The translations under genes and the position numbers were made by a program. Positions 24,340 to 32,476 of a DNA stretch of 64,000 nt are shown here, piece after piece; the stretch's first letter is position 1; each line of letters begins with the position of its first letter. The stretch is from the NCBI RefSeq assembly GCF_900106995.1, contig NZ_FNOK01000008.1:176377-240376 (forward strand), in the 5' to 3' direction. Under the pieces are notes generated by a model, which did no database searches, was not told the DNA's origin, and worked only from the letters and a program-made list of their open reading frames with translations. The DNA is from Saccharopolyspora shandongensis. Lineage in GTDB: Bacteria > Actinomycetota > Actinomycetes > Mycobacteriales > Pseudonocardiaceae.

Positions 24340-24700
24340 CCTGTCCGAGTCGTGCTTGCGCCGAAGGATCGGCGACGCGGACGTCATGGGCGAGCAGCTC
24401 AACCATCTGGCGGAAGTGGCACTACACGAGAACATCTCCATTCAGGTCATGCCGTTCGACGCAGAGACCTCGACAGGTGGGATCTCCTTCGCCTTCACAC
24501 TGCTGCAGATCCCGTCGCACGGGATCGCCGCGGATCTGGAATTCGTCTACATCGAGAGCTTCGATGATGCCCGCTACCTCGACGCGAAAGAAGCAGTAGC
24601 GGCGTACACGACGCTGTGGAACCGGATACAAGCAGCAGCGCTCGGCCCGAAAGAATCGCTGAAGGTCATACGATCGGTGGGACAGCAGTACTCGGAGTGA
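24340..24700 (+). pseudogene. Scr1-type regulator, 5'-truncated (DUF5753 only)
   Basis: From about 24340 the frame reads 'LLSESCLRRRIGDADVMGEQ' - 'LNHLAEVALHENISIQVMPF', the DUF5753 domain, ending 16 bp before a DUF397 gene. An open frame extends to 24200, but those residues bear no likeness to DUF5753, and no helix-turn-helix is found upstream. The break coincides with the opposite-strand zinc-ribbon remnant. The N-terminal DNA-binding half was probably lost by a rearrangement. A short DUF5753-only protein could still be expressed. Confidence 0.6.
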
Positions 24701-24715
24701 ACGTGAGGCCCCACC

Positions 24716-24919
24716 ATGATCGAACGACGTGTCCTGGCCGACGCGGCGTGGTTCAAGAGCAGCTACAGCCCCACACAGAACGAATGTGTCGAGGTGGCGA
24801 TGGTTCCGGGCGTTGTCGGCGTGCGTGACACCAAGGACCGCGACGGCGGCACGCTGGTCTTCGACAGCGTCGCTTGGTCCAGCTTCCTGACCCACGTCAA
24901 GGCGGGACGCAACGGCTGA
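24716..24919 (+). CDS. DUF397 protein
   Basis: A protein of 67 residues with the usual single-unit DUF397 pattern: 'WFKSSYSPTQNECVEVA', 'VGVRDTKDRDGGTLVF' and 'WSSFLTHVKAG'. It follows the truncated Scr1-type gene by 16 bp. Unlike the copy at 460-705 it has one motif unit. It is convergent with the DUF5682 gene across a strong hairpin. Confidence 0.88.
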   Translation: MIERRVLADAAWFKSSYSPTQNECVEVAMVPGVVGVRDTKDRDGGTLVFDSVAWSSFLTHVKAGRNG

Positions 24920-24925
24920 TTCGGC

Positions 24926-24955
24926 TGAGGTGCCCGGCCCCGGCCGGGCACCTCA
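24926..24955. terminator. Bidirectional hairpin between DUF397 and DUF5682 genes
   Basis: Perfect 14-bp arms TGAGGTGCCCGGCC / GGCCGGGCACCTCA with a 2-nt loop (effectively 4 or more), between two convergent stops. Confidence 0.8.
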
Positions 24956-24987
24956 CAACCCGAAATAGTCACGTTGCTGTGTAGACG

Positions 24988-27759
24988 TCATGGCTTGGCG
25001 AGCAGTTCCGCCAGCGCCGCCGCCGTTTCCGGGTAGCGGCCGAGCAGCTCGGCGCCTGCCCCACCGGGATCGGCCGTCTGCCACATTCCGTCGCAGCCCA
25101 GCAGATCCGCCACCGCGTCGCAGGTCGCAGGGTGTGCGGCGAGCAGCGCGGCCCCACTCCCGCGCGGCGTTCGCCGCGGCTGCACCGCTTCCGGCGCCGG
25201 CTGGGCCAGCCACGGCGGCACCCATTCGTCCAGCGCCGCGAGGCGGTCGGGGAAGATCCGCCCGGCCTCGCGGATGAGCATCGGCGCCAGCTCCGCACCG
25301 CCGGAGCGGAGGGTGCTGATCAGGCTGGGCAACCACGGCAGCAGCACCGGGTCCGGCAGCCGCCGGAAGGCGTTCGACACCGCTTCCACGACGAAGTCGG
25401 TCAGCCCCGGCACCGGTTCCAGCGCGTGCACGAATCCGCTTAGATAGCGCGGGTAAACGGGCACCACCAAGGGGTTGCCGAGCAACTCGTCGCACCGCTC
25501 CCGCAGCTCCGCGCGGGAGAGCTGCCCGAGCTGTACCTGAGCCGCCCACAGCAAAGCCAGCTTCGCCGGCTCCTGCGGGTGCGACTGCGCGAACGCCAGC
25601 TCCAGCTGCGCCCGGTCGCAGCCCAGCGACAGCGCCAGGCCCTCCATGCTGAACAGGAAACCCAACATGGCGGCGACCTGGTCGATGGTCGCGTCCTCGT
25701 CGGTGAACGCCGTCGGCAGCAGGGTGCAGTAGTGCGCGTAGCCGGTCTTGACGAACGACTCGATCCACGGTGGCAGCACCGGCTCGCTGGTCCGGTAGTA
25801 CGCCAGCAGCCGGCGCACCCGGCGCAGGACTTCCGGCGCGCCGTCGACGCTGCGTTCGGTCGCCAGGACCTCCAGGGCACGCGTGCCCAGTTCGTTGGCG
25901 AGGCGCCGGCTGCGCAGGTACAGCGTCGCGTCCTCGACTGCTTCCAGGACGGTGGCCGTGGTCGCATGTGGACCGTACGCCGCGCTGCGCAGGCGCTGCT
26001 CCAGCACCTGCTCGATGCTGACGCCCTCGTAGCCGAGTTCGATCAGCGCCCGCTGATGGGTGCCGAGCGCCACGTCCCACGACTCCTGGATCGGCCGCTC
26101 GCCGAGCCGCCGCTCGCCCATGATCGGCCGCGCGGCGCCGTGCGGCAGCAGGTAGCGCAGCATCCACAAGACGTCAGAGCACTGCGCCAGCTCCGGCCGG
26201 GAAGCGATGTCCAGCAACGCTCTTTGCACGCCGCGCTGTTGGAGCTTGAGCTCCAGCGGCGCGAGCCGGTCGTGCACGTCGCGCGCCAGCGGCGGCAGCG
26301 CGTCGTAGCCGACCTGACCGATCCGGTCGCCGCCCATCATGATCTCGACGAGGCGGCGCACGTCGCGCCTGCCCGGCACGGCGTCCTTCTCGATGCAGGT
26401 GATCGCCGCGTCCTGGAAGTCGTACGGCGTGGGCTTCGCCCGGTCGCGCATCCCGGCCAGCAGGATCGACGTCTCGAACACGGCGATCGCGTCCGCGGTG
26501 GAAGCGAGGTATCCGTTGCGGCGCGCGGCGCGCACGATGTCCACCGACCAGCCCAGCAGCTCGGCCTCGTCCAGCCGGTCGACGACGGGCGGCCGCTGGA
26601 GGAAGCCGGAGAGCTTGTCCGACGGCCCGGTCGGCGCGGGATCGACCGGCGGCGCGGTCTTCCCCGGCTTCTTCTTCGCACCCGCCTGCCCGGCGAGCCG
26701 GAACGGCTGCACCTTGGTGCGCTTGAGGTTCTTCGCCCACTCCGTCGCGGCGATCGACACCGAACCGGCGGCCAGGCCGAACTGCGCCTCGATCGCCGCG
26801 TTGCTGGACGGGATCAGGCCGTGCTGCCACTTGCTGGCGCTGGGCGGGCCGATCTCGAAGGTGTCGGTGCCGTGCACGCCGAACTCCGCGACGCGGCTGG
26901 CCGCGTGGAACGCGCCGCAGACGTACAAGCAGTCCGCCGGATCGGCGCCGGTCGCGGCCAGGTGCTCGCGCATCCTGGTCCACATGTAGCGCTCGCGGTC
27001 CTCATCCACGCGCACCCGCCGCGGATCGCCGGGCGCGAGACGGCGGAACAGGCTGCCGATCAGGAGCATGACCTGCCGGTAGGCGTCGTGGTCGCTGTCG
27101 CCGAGCGGCAGTTCGACGTACTGGTGCCACCACTCCGACCAGTGCCGCACCCGGCCGTGGCGCAGCAGGTGCTCCTCCAGCTCCCCGAAGCGGGGCCGCA
27201 GGTCGCCGATCTCCACGCCGATCGCGTCGCCGTGCAGCGCGGCCTCCTCCTCCGCCGGCGGCGCGTCCGGGTCGGCGGGCTCGGCTTCGCCCGCCTCCCA
27301 CTGGAAGACGTGGTCGGAGGACCGGTCGACGAGGACCAGTTCCACGCCCGGTGTTTCCAGCGCGTAGGCGATCGCCTGGTACTCGGCCGACGCCTCGGTG
27401 ATCGGGGCGACCACCGACAGCGGCGACCACTCCGCCGGGAACCCCTCGACCTCGGTCGCGAACGCCTGCACCGCGACCGGGAGCCGGCAGTTGCGCAGTT
27501 CGGTCAGCAGCGGCGCCATGTCCTCGCACAGCTCCAGGTAGACCACCTTCGGCTGCTTCTGCCGCAGCCGCCGGGCCATCGCGATGGCCGAGGCCGGCGA
27601 GTGGTGGCAGACCGGGAAGATCTCCAGCGGTTCGCGCTGCGCGCGGTCGACGTCGTCGACGATGCCGAGCAGGATGCCCTCCAGCGCGTCGGGCCCGTCG
27701 GCGAACGTCGCGGCGGCTTCCCGCAGCTGCGTGCGGAGCGCGTCGAAGGCGCCGCTCAT
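24988..27759 (-). CDS. DUF5682 family protein of MoxR/VWA operon
   Basis: A protein of 923 residues. The N-terminal 300 residues hold conserved-looking polar motifs: 'FPVCHHSPAS' (H52, H53), 'VVYLELCED' (E76), 'LVLVDRSSDH' (D145, R146) and 'YVCGAFHAAS' (H285). The H...E...H arrangement recalls the EreA/ChaN/TraB-type hydrolase superfamily; this is my inference. A K/P-rich linker near 345-375 precedes a long helical C-terminal half with many LL repeats. No signal peptide or TM segment. The ATG at 27759 overlaps the MoxR stop by 4 nt. Database families of this name sit beside MoxR and VWA genes. Function unknown. Confidence 0.82.
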   Translation of the reverse strand: MSGAFDALRTQLREAAATFADGPDALEGILLGIVDDVDRAQREPLEIFPVCHHSPASAIAMARRLRQKQPKVVYLELCEDMAPLLTELRNCRLPVAVQAFATEVEGFPAEWSPLSVVAPITEASAEYQAIAYALETPGVELVLVDRSSDHVFQWEAGEAEPADPDAPPAEEEAALHGDAIGVEIGDLRPRFGELEEHLLRHGRVRHWSEWWHQYVELPLGDSDHDAYRQVMLLIGSLFRRLAPGDPRRVRVDEDRERYMWTRMREHLAATGADPADCLYVCGAFHAASRVAEFGVHGTDTFEIGPPSASKWQHGLIPSSNAAIEAQFGLAAGSVSIAATEWAKNLKRTKVQPFRLAGQAGAKKKPGKTAPPVDPAPTGPSDKLSGFLQRPPVVDRLDEAELLGWSVDIVRAARRNGYLASTADAIAVFETSILLAGMRDRAKPTPYDFQDAAITCIEKDAVPGRRDVRRLVEIMMGGDRIGQVGYDALPPLARDVHDRLAPLELKLQQRGVQRALLDIASRPELAQCSDVLWMLRYLLPHGAARPIMGERRLGERPIQESWDVALGTHQRALIELGYEGVSIEQVLEQRLRSAAYGPHATTATVLEAVEDATLYLRSRRLANELGTRALEVLATERSVDGAPEVLRRVRRLLAYYRTSEPVLPPWIESFVKTGYAHYCTLLPTAFTDEDATIDQVAAMLGFLFSMEGLALSLGCDRAQLELAFAQSHPQEPAKLALLWAAQVQLGQLSRAELRERCDELLGNPLVVPVYPRYLSGFVHALEPVPGLTDFVVEAVSNAFRRLPDPVLLPWLPSLISTLRSGGAELAPMLIREAGRIFPDRLAALDEWVPPWLAQPAPEAVQPRRTPRGSGAALLAAHPATCDAVADLLGCDGMWQTADPGGAGAELLGRYPETAAALAELLAKP

Positions 27760-28868
27760 GACAGGGTGGCGATCGCGTCGCGGCCGCCCTCCAGGAACTC
27801 CGGCCACGATCCGCCCTCGTCCTTGCTGCGCGGCTCGACGACGCCGTGCAGGTACTTGTTGAGGATCGCCAGGTCCTCCGGCGCTCGCCGGGCCAGCGAG
27901 CCGACGAGCGAGGAGGCGAGGGCGCGGGCGGTCAGCGCGTGGTCGCCGAAGAAGTTGCTGTGCAGGATCGCGTCTTCGAGCACGCCGATCTGCTCCGCGG
28001 TGGACAGCGCCGATTCGAGCTTCTCGTCGTCGCTGCCGGCCGCGGCGGCGGAGGCGCGCAGATCGGCGAAGCTCCGCAGCAGCACGTCCAGCAGCGTCGG
28101 CGGCACGTCGAGCTCGATCTGGTGGCGGCGCAACAACTCCTCGGTGCGGAAGCGGACGATCTCCGCTTCGCTCTTCTTGTTCGTCACCACCGGGATGCGC
28201 ACGAAGTTGAAGCGGCGCTTGAGTGCCGAGGACAGGTCGTTGACGCCCCGGTCGCGGCTGTTGGCGGTGGCGATGATCGAGAAGCCCGGCTTGGCGAAGA
28301 CGATGTTGTCGCCGTCGAGCTCGGGGACCGAGATGTACTTCTCCGACAGGATCGAGATCAGCGCGTCCTGCACGTCGCTGGTGGAGCGGGTGAGCTCCTC
28401 GAAGCGGCCGATCGCGCCCGACTCCATGGCGGTCATGATCGGCGAGGGGATCATCGACTCCCGCGACTGCCCCTTGGCGATGACCATGGACACGTTCCAC
28501 GAGTACTTGATCTGGTCCTCGGTGGTGCCCGCCGTGCCCTGCACGACGAGCGTGGAGTTCCGGCTGATCGCGGCGGCCAGCAGCTCGGCCAGCCAGCTCT
28601 TGCCGGTGCCGGGGTCGCCGATCAGCAGCAGGCCGCGGTCGGAGGCCAGCGTGACGATGGCGCGCTCGACGAAGCTGCGGTCGCCGAACCACTTCGGCGC
28701 GATCTCCCGGTCGAGGCCGTCGGCCCGCTCGGAGCCGAGCACGAACAGGCGGACCATCTTCGGGGACAGCCGCCAGGCGAACGGCTTGGGGTTGTCGTCG
28801 ATCGACTCCAGCCAGTCCAATTCCTCGGCGTACTTGATCTCGGCCGGGGCGCGCAACAGATCGGACAT
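27756..28868 (-). CDS. MoxR-family AAA+ ATPase
   Basis: A protein of 370 residues. Walker A 'IGDPGTGKS' at about 83-91, a MoxR-type Walker B/h2 region 'GRFEELTRSTSDVQDALISI', sensor 1 'SIIATANSRDRGVNDL' and arginine-finger region 'LKRRFNFVRIP'. MoxR ATPases act as chaperone-like remodellers with VWA-domain partners that hold the substrate; the VWA gene lies 56 bp upstream in the same operon. The first 60 residues ('WLESIDDNPKPFAWRLSPKM') are an extension not found in compact MoxR proteins. Start ATG at 28868, with AAAGG about 12 bp ahead. Confidence 0.92.
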   Translation of the reverse strand: MSDLLRAPAEIKYAEELDWLESIDDNPKPFAWRLSPKMVRLFVLGSERADGLDREIAPKWFGDRSFVERAIVTLASDRGLLLIGDPGTGKSWLAELLAAAISRNSTLVVQGTAGTTEDQIKYSWNVSMVIAKGQSRESMIPSPIMTAMESGAIGRFEELTRSTSDVQDALISILSEKYISVPELDGDNIVFAKPGFSIIATANSRDRGVNDLSSALKRRFNFVRIPVVTNKKSEAEIVRFRTEELLRRHQIELDVPPTLLDVLLRSFADLRASAAAAGSDDEKLESALSTAEQIGVLEDAILHSNFFGDHALTARALASSLVGSLARRAPEDLAILNKYLHGVVEPRSKDEGGSWPEFLEGGRDAIATLS

Positions 28869-28924
28869 GTTGAGGGGCCTTTCTCAGAGCTTGTGTTGGC
28901 AGGGCGAGTCCGGGAACCGGCCCA

Positions 28925-30265
28925 TTACCCGAGGAAAGTTTTGAGTTCTTGGACGAGTTTGCGGATATGGCCGGAGATCACCGGCGTGCCGAGTGCCTTG
29001 AAGCGCTCGCGGAACCAGGGATTGACCTCCTGGCGGCCGGAGCTGGTCACCGAGCCGACCGGGATGAACTTCACGCCCGACCGGTGGACCGCCTCGATGC
29101 CCTCGAACAGCGGCTGCGAGCGGTCGAACTCGTAGAAGTCCGAGATCCAGACCATGACGGTGTTCTGCGGCTCCGCGATCTTCGGCCGGGCCATGGCCAT
29201 CGCCACCGGACCGTCGTTCCCGCCGCCCAGGTTGGTGCGCAGCAGCACGTCGAACGGGTCGTGCACCCAGGGCGTGAGGTCGATCGCCTGCGTGTCGTAG
29301 GCGATCAGGTGCACGTCGACCTTCGGCAGCCCGGCGAAGATCGACGCCAGGATGGTGCAGTTCACCATCGAGTCGACCATCGAGCCTGACTGGTCGACGA
29401 CCACGATCAGCCGCTGCGGCGTCGTCTTCCGGGCGGTGTGCCGGTAGAAGAGGCGGTCGACGTACAGCCGCTCCTCCGCCGGGCTCCAGTTGGTGAGGTT
29501 CTTCCAGATCGTGCGGTCGAGGTCCAGGTTCCGGTACACCCGCTTCGGCGGGACCGAGCGGTCCACGGCGCCGACGGTGGCCTTCTCCACCTGGGTGCGC
29601 AGGACTTCGGCGACCTCGTCGACGTAGCGGCGGATCAGCGACTTGGCGTTGGCCAGCGCCACGCCGGACAGGTTGCTCTTGTCCCGCAACAACTGCTCGA
29701 TCAGCGACATGCTCGGGGTCAGCTGCGCGGCGAGCGCGGGATCGGCCAGCACCTCGCGGAGGTGCATCCGCTTGACCAGGTCCGCCTCGATGACACCGAG
29801 TTCCTGGCCGAGGCCGTGCGCACCGCCGGAGCCACCGGATCGGCCACCGCGCAGCTCCCCCGGCTTGCAGCCGAGCGCGCGTTCCAGCCAGCCCGCATCC
29901 GACTGCCAGCGCGACAGCTGTCCCGCCGTGACCGTGCCGCTGCCGGAGTTGAAGACGTTGAGCAGAACCTTCGACACCAGCGCCGCGCGCCGCACCTCGG
30001 CGGCCCGATCGCGCTCATCATCGTCCGATGTGGACTCCGGGGTCATCAGGCCGTCGAACTCGGCGGCCAGGTCCGGATGGCGCTGCACGATCGAGTCGAC
30101 GGAGACCTGCGGATCCAGCAGCGCGGGCGGCAGGCCGATGTCCTCGACCACGGCGACGCTCGCGGATTCCAGCGTCGCCTGCTCCTCGTCGTCGAAGAGC
30201 CGGGCGAGCAGCCGCCAGTACAGGACCTGGCGGCGGTTGTCGTGGGAGCTGATCTCTTCGGTCAC
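28925..30265 (-). CDS. VWA-domain protein, MoxR partner
   Basis: A protein of 446 residues. The last about 165 residues are a von Willebrand A domain with the MIDAS start 'VVVDQSGSMVDS' (D291, S293, S295), 'LRTNLGGGND' (MIDAS Thr) and 'VMVWISDFYEF'. The N-terminal 280 residues are helical with a G/S-rich linker near 138-152. No membrane segment, so it is cytoplasmic, unlike BatA-type proteins. The GTG start at 30265 overlaps the stop of the upstream gene by 4 nt. Expected to present a target to the MoxR ATPase encoded next. Confidence 0.9.
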   Translation of the reverse strand: MTEEISSHDNRRQVLYWRLLARLFDDEEQATLESASVAVVEDIGLPPALLDPQVSVDSIVQRHPDLAAEFDGLMTPESTSDDDERDRAAEVRRAALVSKVLLNVFNSGSGTVTAGQLSRWQSDAGWLERALGCKPGELRGGRSGGSGGAHGLGQELGVIEADLVKRMHLREVLADPALAAQLTPSMSLIEQLLRDKSNLSGVALANAKSLIRRYVDEVAEVLRTQVEKATVGAVDRSVPPKRVYRNLDLDRTIWKNLTNWSPAEERLYVDRLFYRHTARKTTPQRLIVVVDQSGSMVDSMVNCTILASIFAGLPKVDVHLIAYDTQAIDLTPWVHDPFDVLLRTNLGGGNDGPVAMAMARPKIAEPQNTVMVWISDFYEFDRSQPLFEGIEAVHRSGVKFIPVGSVTSSGRQEVNPWFRERFKALGTPVISGHIRKLVQELKTFLG

Positions 30266-31650
30266 TTCCGCAACAACCTCCCGGCGCGCTCGCGGAGCAC
30301 CGCCGCGGCGTCGGTGGCGGCCTTCTCCGCCTTGACGCCGGCCTTGTCGGTCGTGCCGCCGGCCCACGCCCCGGCGTGAACCGCGACGGCCTTCTTCCGC
30401 TTGGTCGTCTCGACTGCGAGCGGCTGGACGCCGAAGGCGCCGGAATCCCAGCGGAGCAGGCCGATGCACGCGCTCGACGCCGCGACCGCTTCGGGAGTCA
30501 GCGGCCCGGCGGCCGGAATGCGGTCGGCGTCGATGGCCAACCGGTGCCCGGCGACGGTGAAAGCCATTGCCGCACCGTCCACTTCGGCGGTGTAGCCCTC
30601 CAGGAAGACGGGCACGGCGATGCGCGCCGGGTGCCGGTCCAGCGGCGCGGTCGCCGGAACGGTCGCGGCGACCAGGGCGACGCGGGCGGTGGCGAAGGCG
30701 TCGGCGGGCTCGCCCGGGCGGGCGTGCTCGTCGCTCCAGATCAGGTCGCCCTCGGCGGTGATCGGCATGCCGTCGAGCTCCATCGAGCGGCCCTCGCTGA
30801 CCGCCGCCAGCAGCGACATGTGCGGGCGGAGCAGCTGCCAGAGGCCCGCTCCGACGATGGTGTCGGGCTTGGGCGCCGACACGCTGGCCCGCACCAGGCG
30901 GGGTTCGGTGCCGCCGGCGGGCTCGAACACCGCGTGGACCTGGGCCTGCACCGCGGTCGCGTGTTCGTGCACGTCCACGCCTAGCGGCAGGAGCCGGCCG
31001 GTGGCGGTGCCGGTCTCCGGCACGTCGGCCGCCCCGGGCAGCGTCAGCAGCATCGCGCGCGACCACAGGTCGGCCCAGCGGCGCGCCGGGATGCGCGCCA
31101 GCGCCGCGCCCGGGCAGGACGCCGCGAGTTCGGCGGCGAAGCCGTCGAGCAGCGACGCCAGCCGGCGCAGGGCCGGGTCCGGCAGCATCGCGGAGACGAC
31201 CTGCGCCGAGGCGGAGACCACGTCGTGGTCGATGCCCCGCCAGCCGGATCGCGCCAGATCGGACAGCCAGGATCGGGCGGCCGCAAGGAGGTTCGCCCCG
31301 TGCTCCCCGCCGGTCGCCGGGACCAGATCGTCGTCGGCGGCCCGCCCGGTCGCCTCCGCCACCCGGGCCATCAGTGCATCGTGGACGGAGCCGAGCAGCG
31401 CGGTGCGGGCGGCGGCTAGTGCGGCGAAGTGGTCTTCGCCCGCGGCCCCGGCCGCCGCCTTCTCGGCCGCCTCGGCGACCGCGGCGGCCAGCGGCGTTCC
31501 GGCGACGGCATCGGCGAGTTCGGCCAGTTCGGCGGCCTGGGCGGGCTGCGGGCGGAGCAGGCCGCCGATGAGCGCGCGGTCGAAGGCGTCGACGGCCGCC
31601 AGGGCTTCGTCGAGCCCGGCGATGGTTTCGGCGAGCAGATCGGCGCGCAT
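30262..31650 (-). CDS. Unrecognised 462-residue protein of the SWIM/VWA/MoxR operon
   Basis: Alanine-rich and helical in the first about 110 residues ('AELAELADAVAGTPLAAAVA'), with a beta-rich middle ('LLPLGVDVHEHATAVQAQVH', 'ARIAVPVFLEGYTAEVDGAA') and a K/A-rich helical end. No catalytic motif, P-loop, zinc cluster or membrane segment found. Its start overlaps the SWIM stop by 1 nt and its stop overlaps the VWA start by 4 nt, so it is a constant component of this transcript. I do not recognise it; it may be an adaptor or scaffold. The ATG at 31650 is preferred over the ATG ten codons earlier because it is coupled to the SWIM stop. Confidence 0.7.
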   Translation of the reverse strand: MRADLLAETIAGLDEALAAVDAFDRALIGGLLRPQPAQAAELAELADAVAGTPLAAAVAEAAEKAAAGAAGEDHFAALAAARTALLGSVHDALMARVAEATGRAADDDLVPATGGEHGANLLAAARSWLSDLARSGWRGIDHDVVSASAQVVSAMLPDPALRRLASLLDGFAAELAASCPGAALARIPARRWADLWSRAMLLTLPGAADVPETGTATGRLLPLGVDVHEHATAVQAQVHAVFEPAGGTEPRLVRASVSAPKPDTIVGAGLWQLLRPHMSLLAAVSEGRSMELDGMPITAEGDLIWSDEHARPGEPADAFATARVALVAATVPATAPLDRHPARIAVPVFLEGYTAEVDGAAMAFTVAGHRLAIDADRIPAAGPLTPEAVAASSACIGLLRWDSGAFGVQPLAVETTKRKKAVAVHAGAWAGGTTDKAGVKAEKAATDAAAVLRERAGRLLRK

Positions 31651-32159
31651 CACACCACCGCCCTGGTCGGCGGGAACCACTGCATCTCCGGCAGCGGCGC
31701 GGTGGACGGGGCGAGCTCCAGGTAGGCCAGGTGGCGCAGGAACCGGCTGAAGACGGTCGCGGCCGCCTTGCTGTCGGCCTGCGGCGGATTCGCGCTGCTC
31801 ATGCCGTCGGCGATGGCATGAGCTCCCGACTCCTCGTCCGCGATCTCGACCTTCAGGTAGCGCGCGACGCGACCGGCGCCGTACTGCAGGACCGCCTCGT
31901 TGATCAGGGCCCGGATGTGATTGCAGAACGAGCCGCGGGCGCCGCCGCAGGGCCGGTTGTTGTTGGTGCTGCAGGCGAACGCGTGATCACCGGCCGCGAC
32001 CGACGAGACGTAGACCCGCTCGATGTCCGACCCGCTGGAAACCACGCCCTGCAAGCGCCCGTCCGCCAGCTCGACGAACGGGACCTTGGCGAGCTTGCGC
32101 GGCCGTGCGGGTGGCAGCACCCGTGCCGTGCTCGACGTCTCCCAAACTTCCAACACCAT
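31650..32159 (-). CDS. SWIM-type zinc-finger protein, first gene of the operon
   Basis: 169 residues from the ATG at 32159. The zinc ligands are C63, C71, C79 and H81 ('FACSTNNNRP', 'CGGARGSFCNHIRALINEAV'): a C-x7-C-x7-C-x-H spacing instead of the classical CxCxnCxH. SWIM domains bind DNA or proteins and occur in Swi2/Snf2 helicases and the MuDR transposase. The frame stays open upstream and the true start could be earlier (a GTG near 32241 gives 'VIGIVRGRKYVRRIASFWRG'); there is no good ribosome site for either. Likely the leading gene of the five-gene transcript. Confidence 0.7.
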   Translation of the reverse strand: MVLEVWETSSTARVLPPARPRKLAKVPFVELADGRLQGVVSSGSDIERVYVSSVAAGDHAFACSTNNNRPCGGARGSFCNHIRALINEAVLQYGAGRVARYLKVEIADEESGAHAIADGMSSANPPQADSKAAATVFSRFLRHLAYLELAPSTAPLPEMQWFPPTRAVV

Positions 32160-32476
32160 CTCCAATGCACGAGGCGGACTTCCACGCCAGAACGACGCGA
32201 TGCGGCGAACATACTTGCGACCCCTGACAATGCCGATCACGGTGCACCGGGCCCCGCCGGAAGCGCGACTTCGGGCGGGCCGGCATTCGCCGTCCAATAT
32301 GGACGCAGGGCTCGGGCGGCCGTAGCGCGGGACGGCGTCGCAGATCGTCCGGGCCGCGGCTGGCGGCAGCGGGTCACGCGGCAACATGATTCCGGCCGAG
32401 CCCGCGCGGAACTGGACCGGCGAGAAGCTGATTCCCGTCGTCGGCGAACTCATCCCGACCGGTCGGTGATCGGCTG
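32160..32476. promoter_or_regulatory. Region upstream of the SWIM operon
   Basis: 317 bp between the sigma-factor stop (32477) and the chosen SWIM start. It must hold the promoter unless the operon reads through from the sigma gene. No hairpin terminator of note was seen after the sigma gene, so read-through is possible. Part of this stretch may code for an N-terminal extension of the SWIM protein. Confidence 0.3.
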
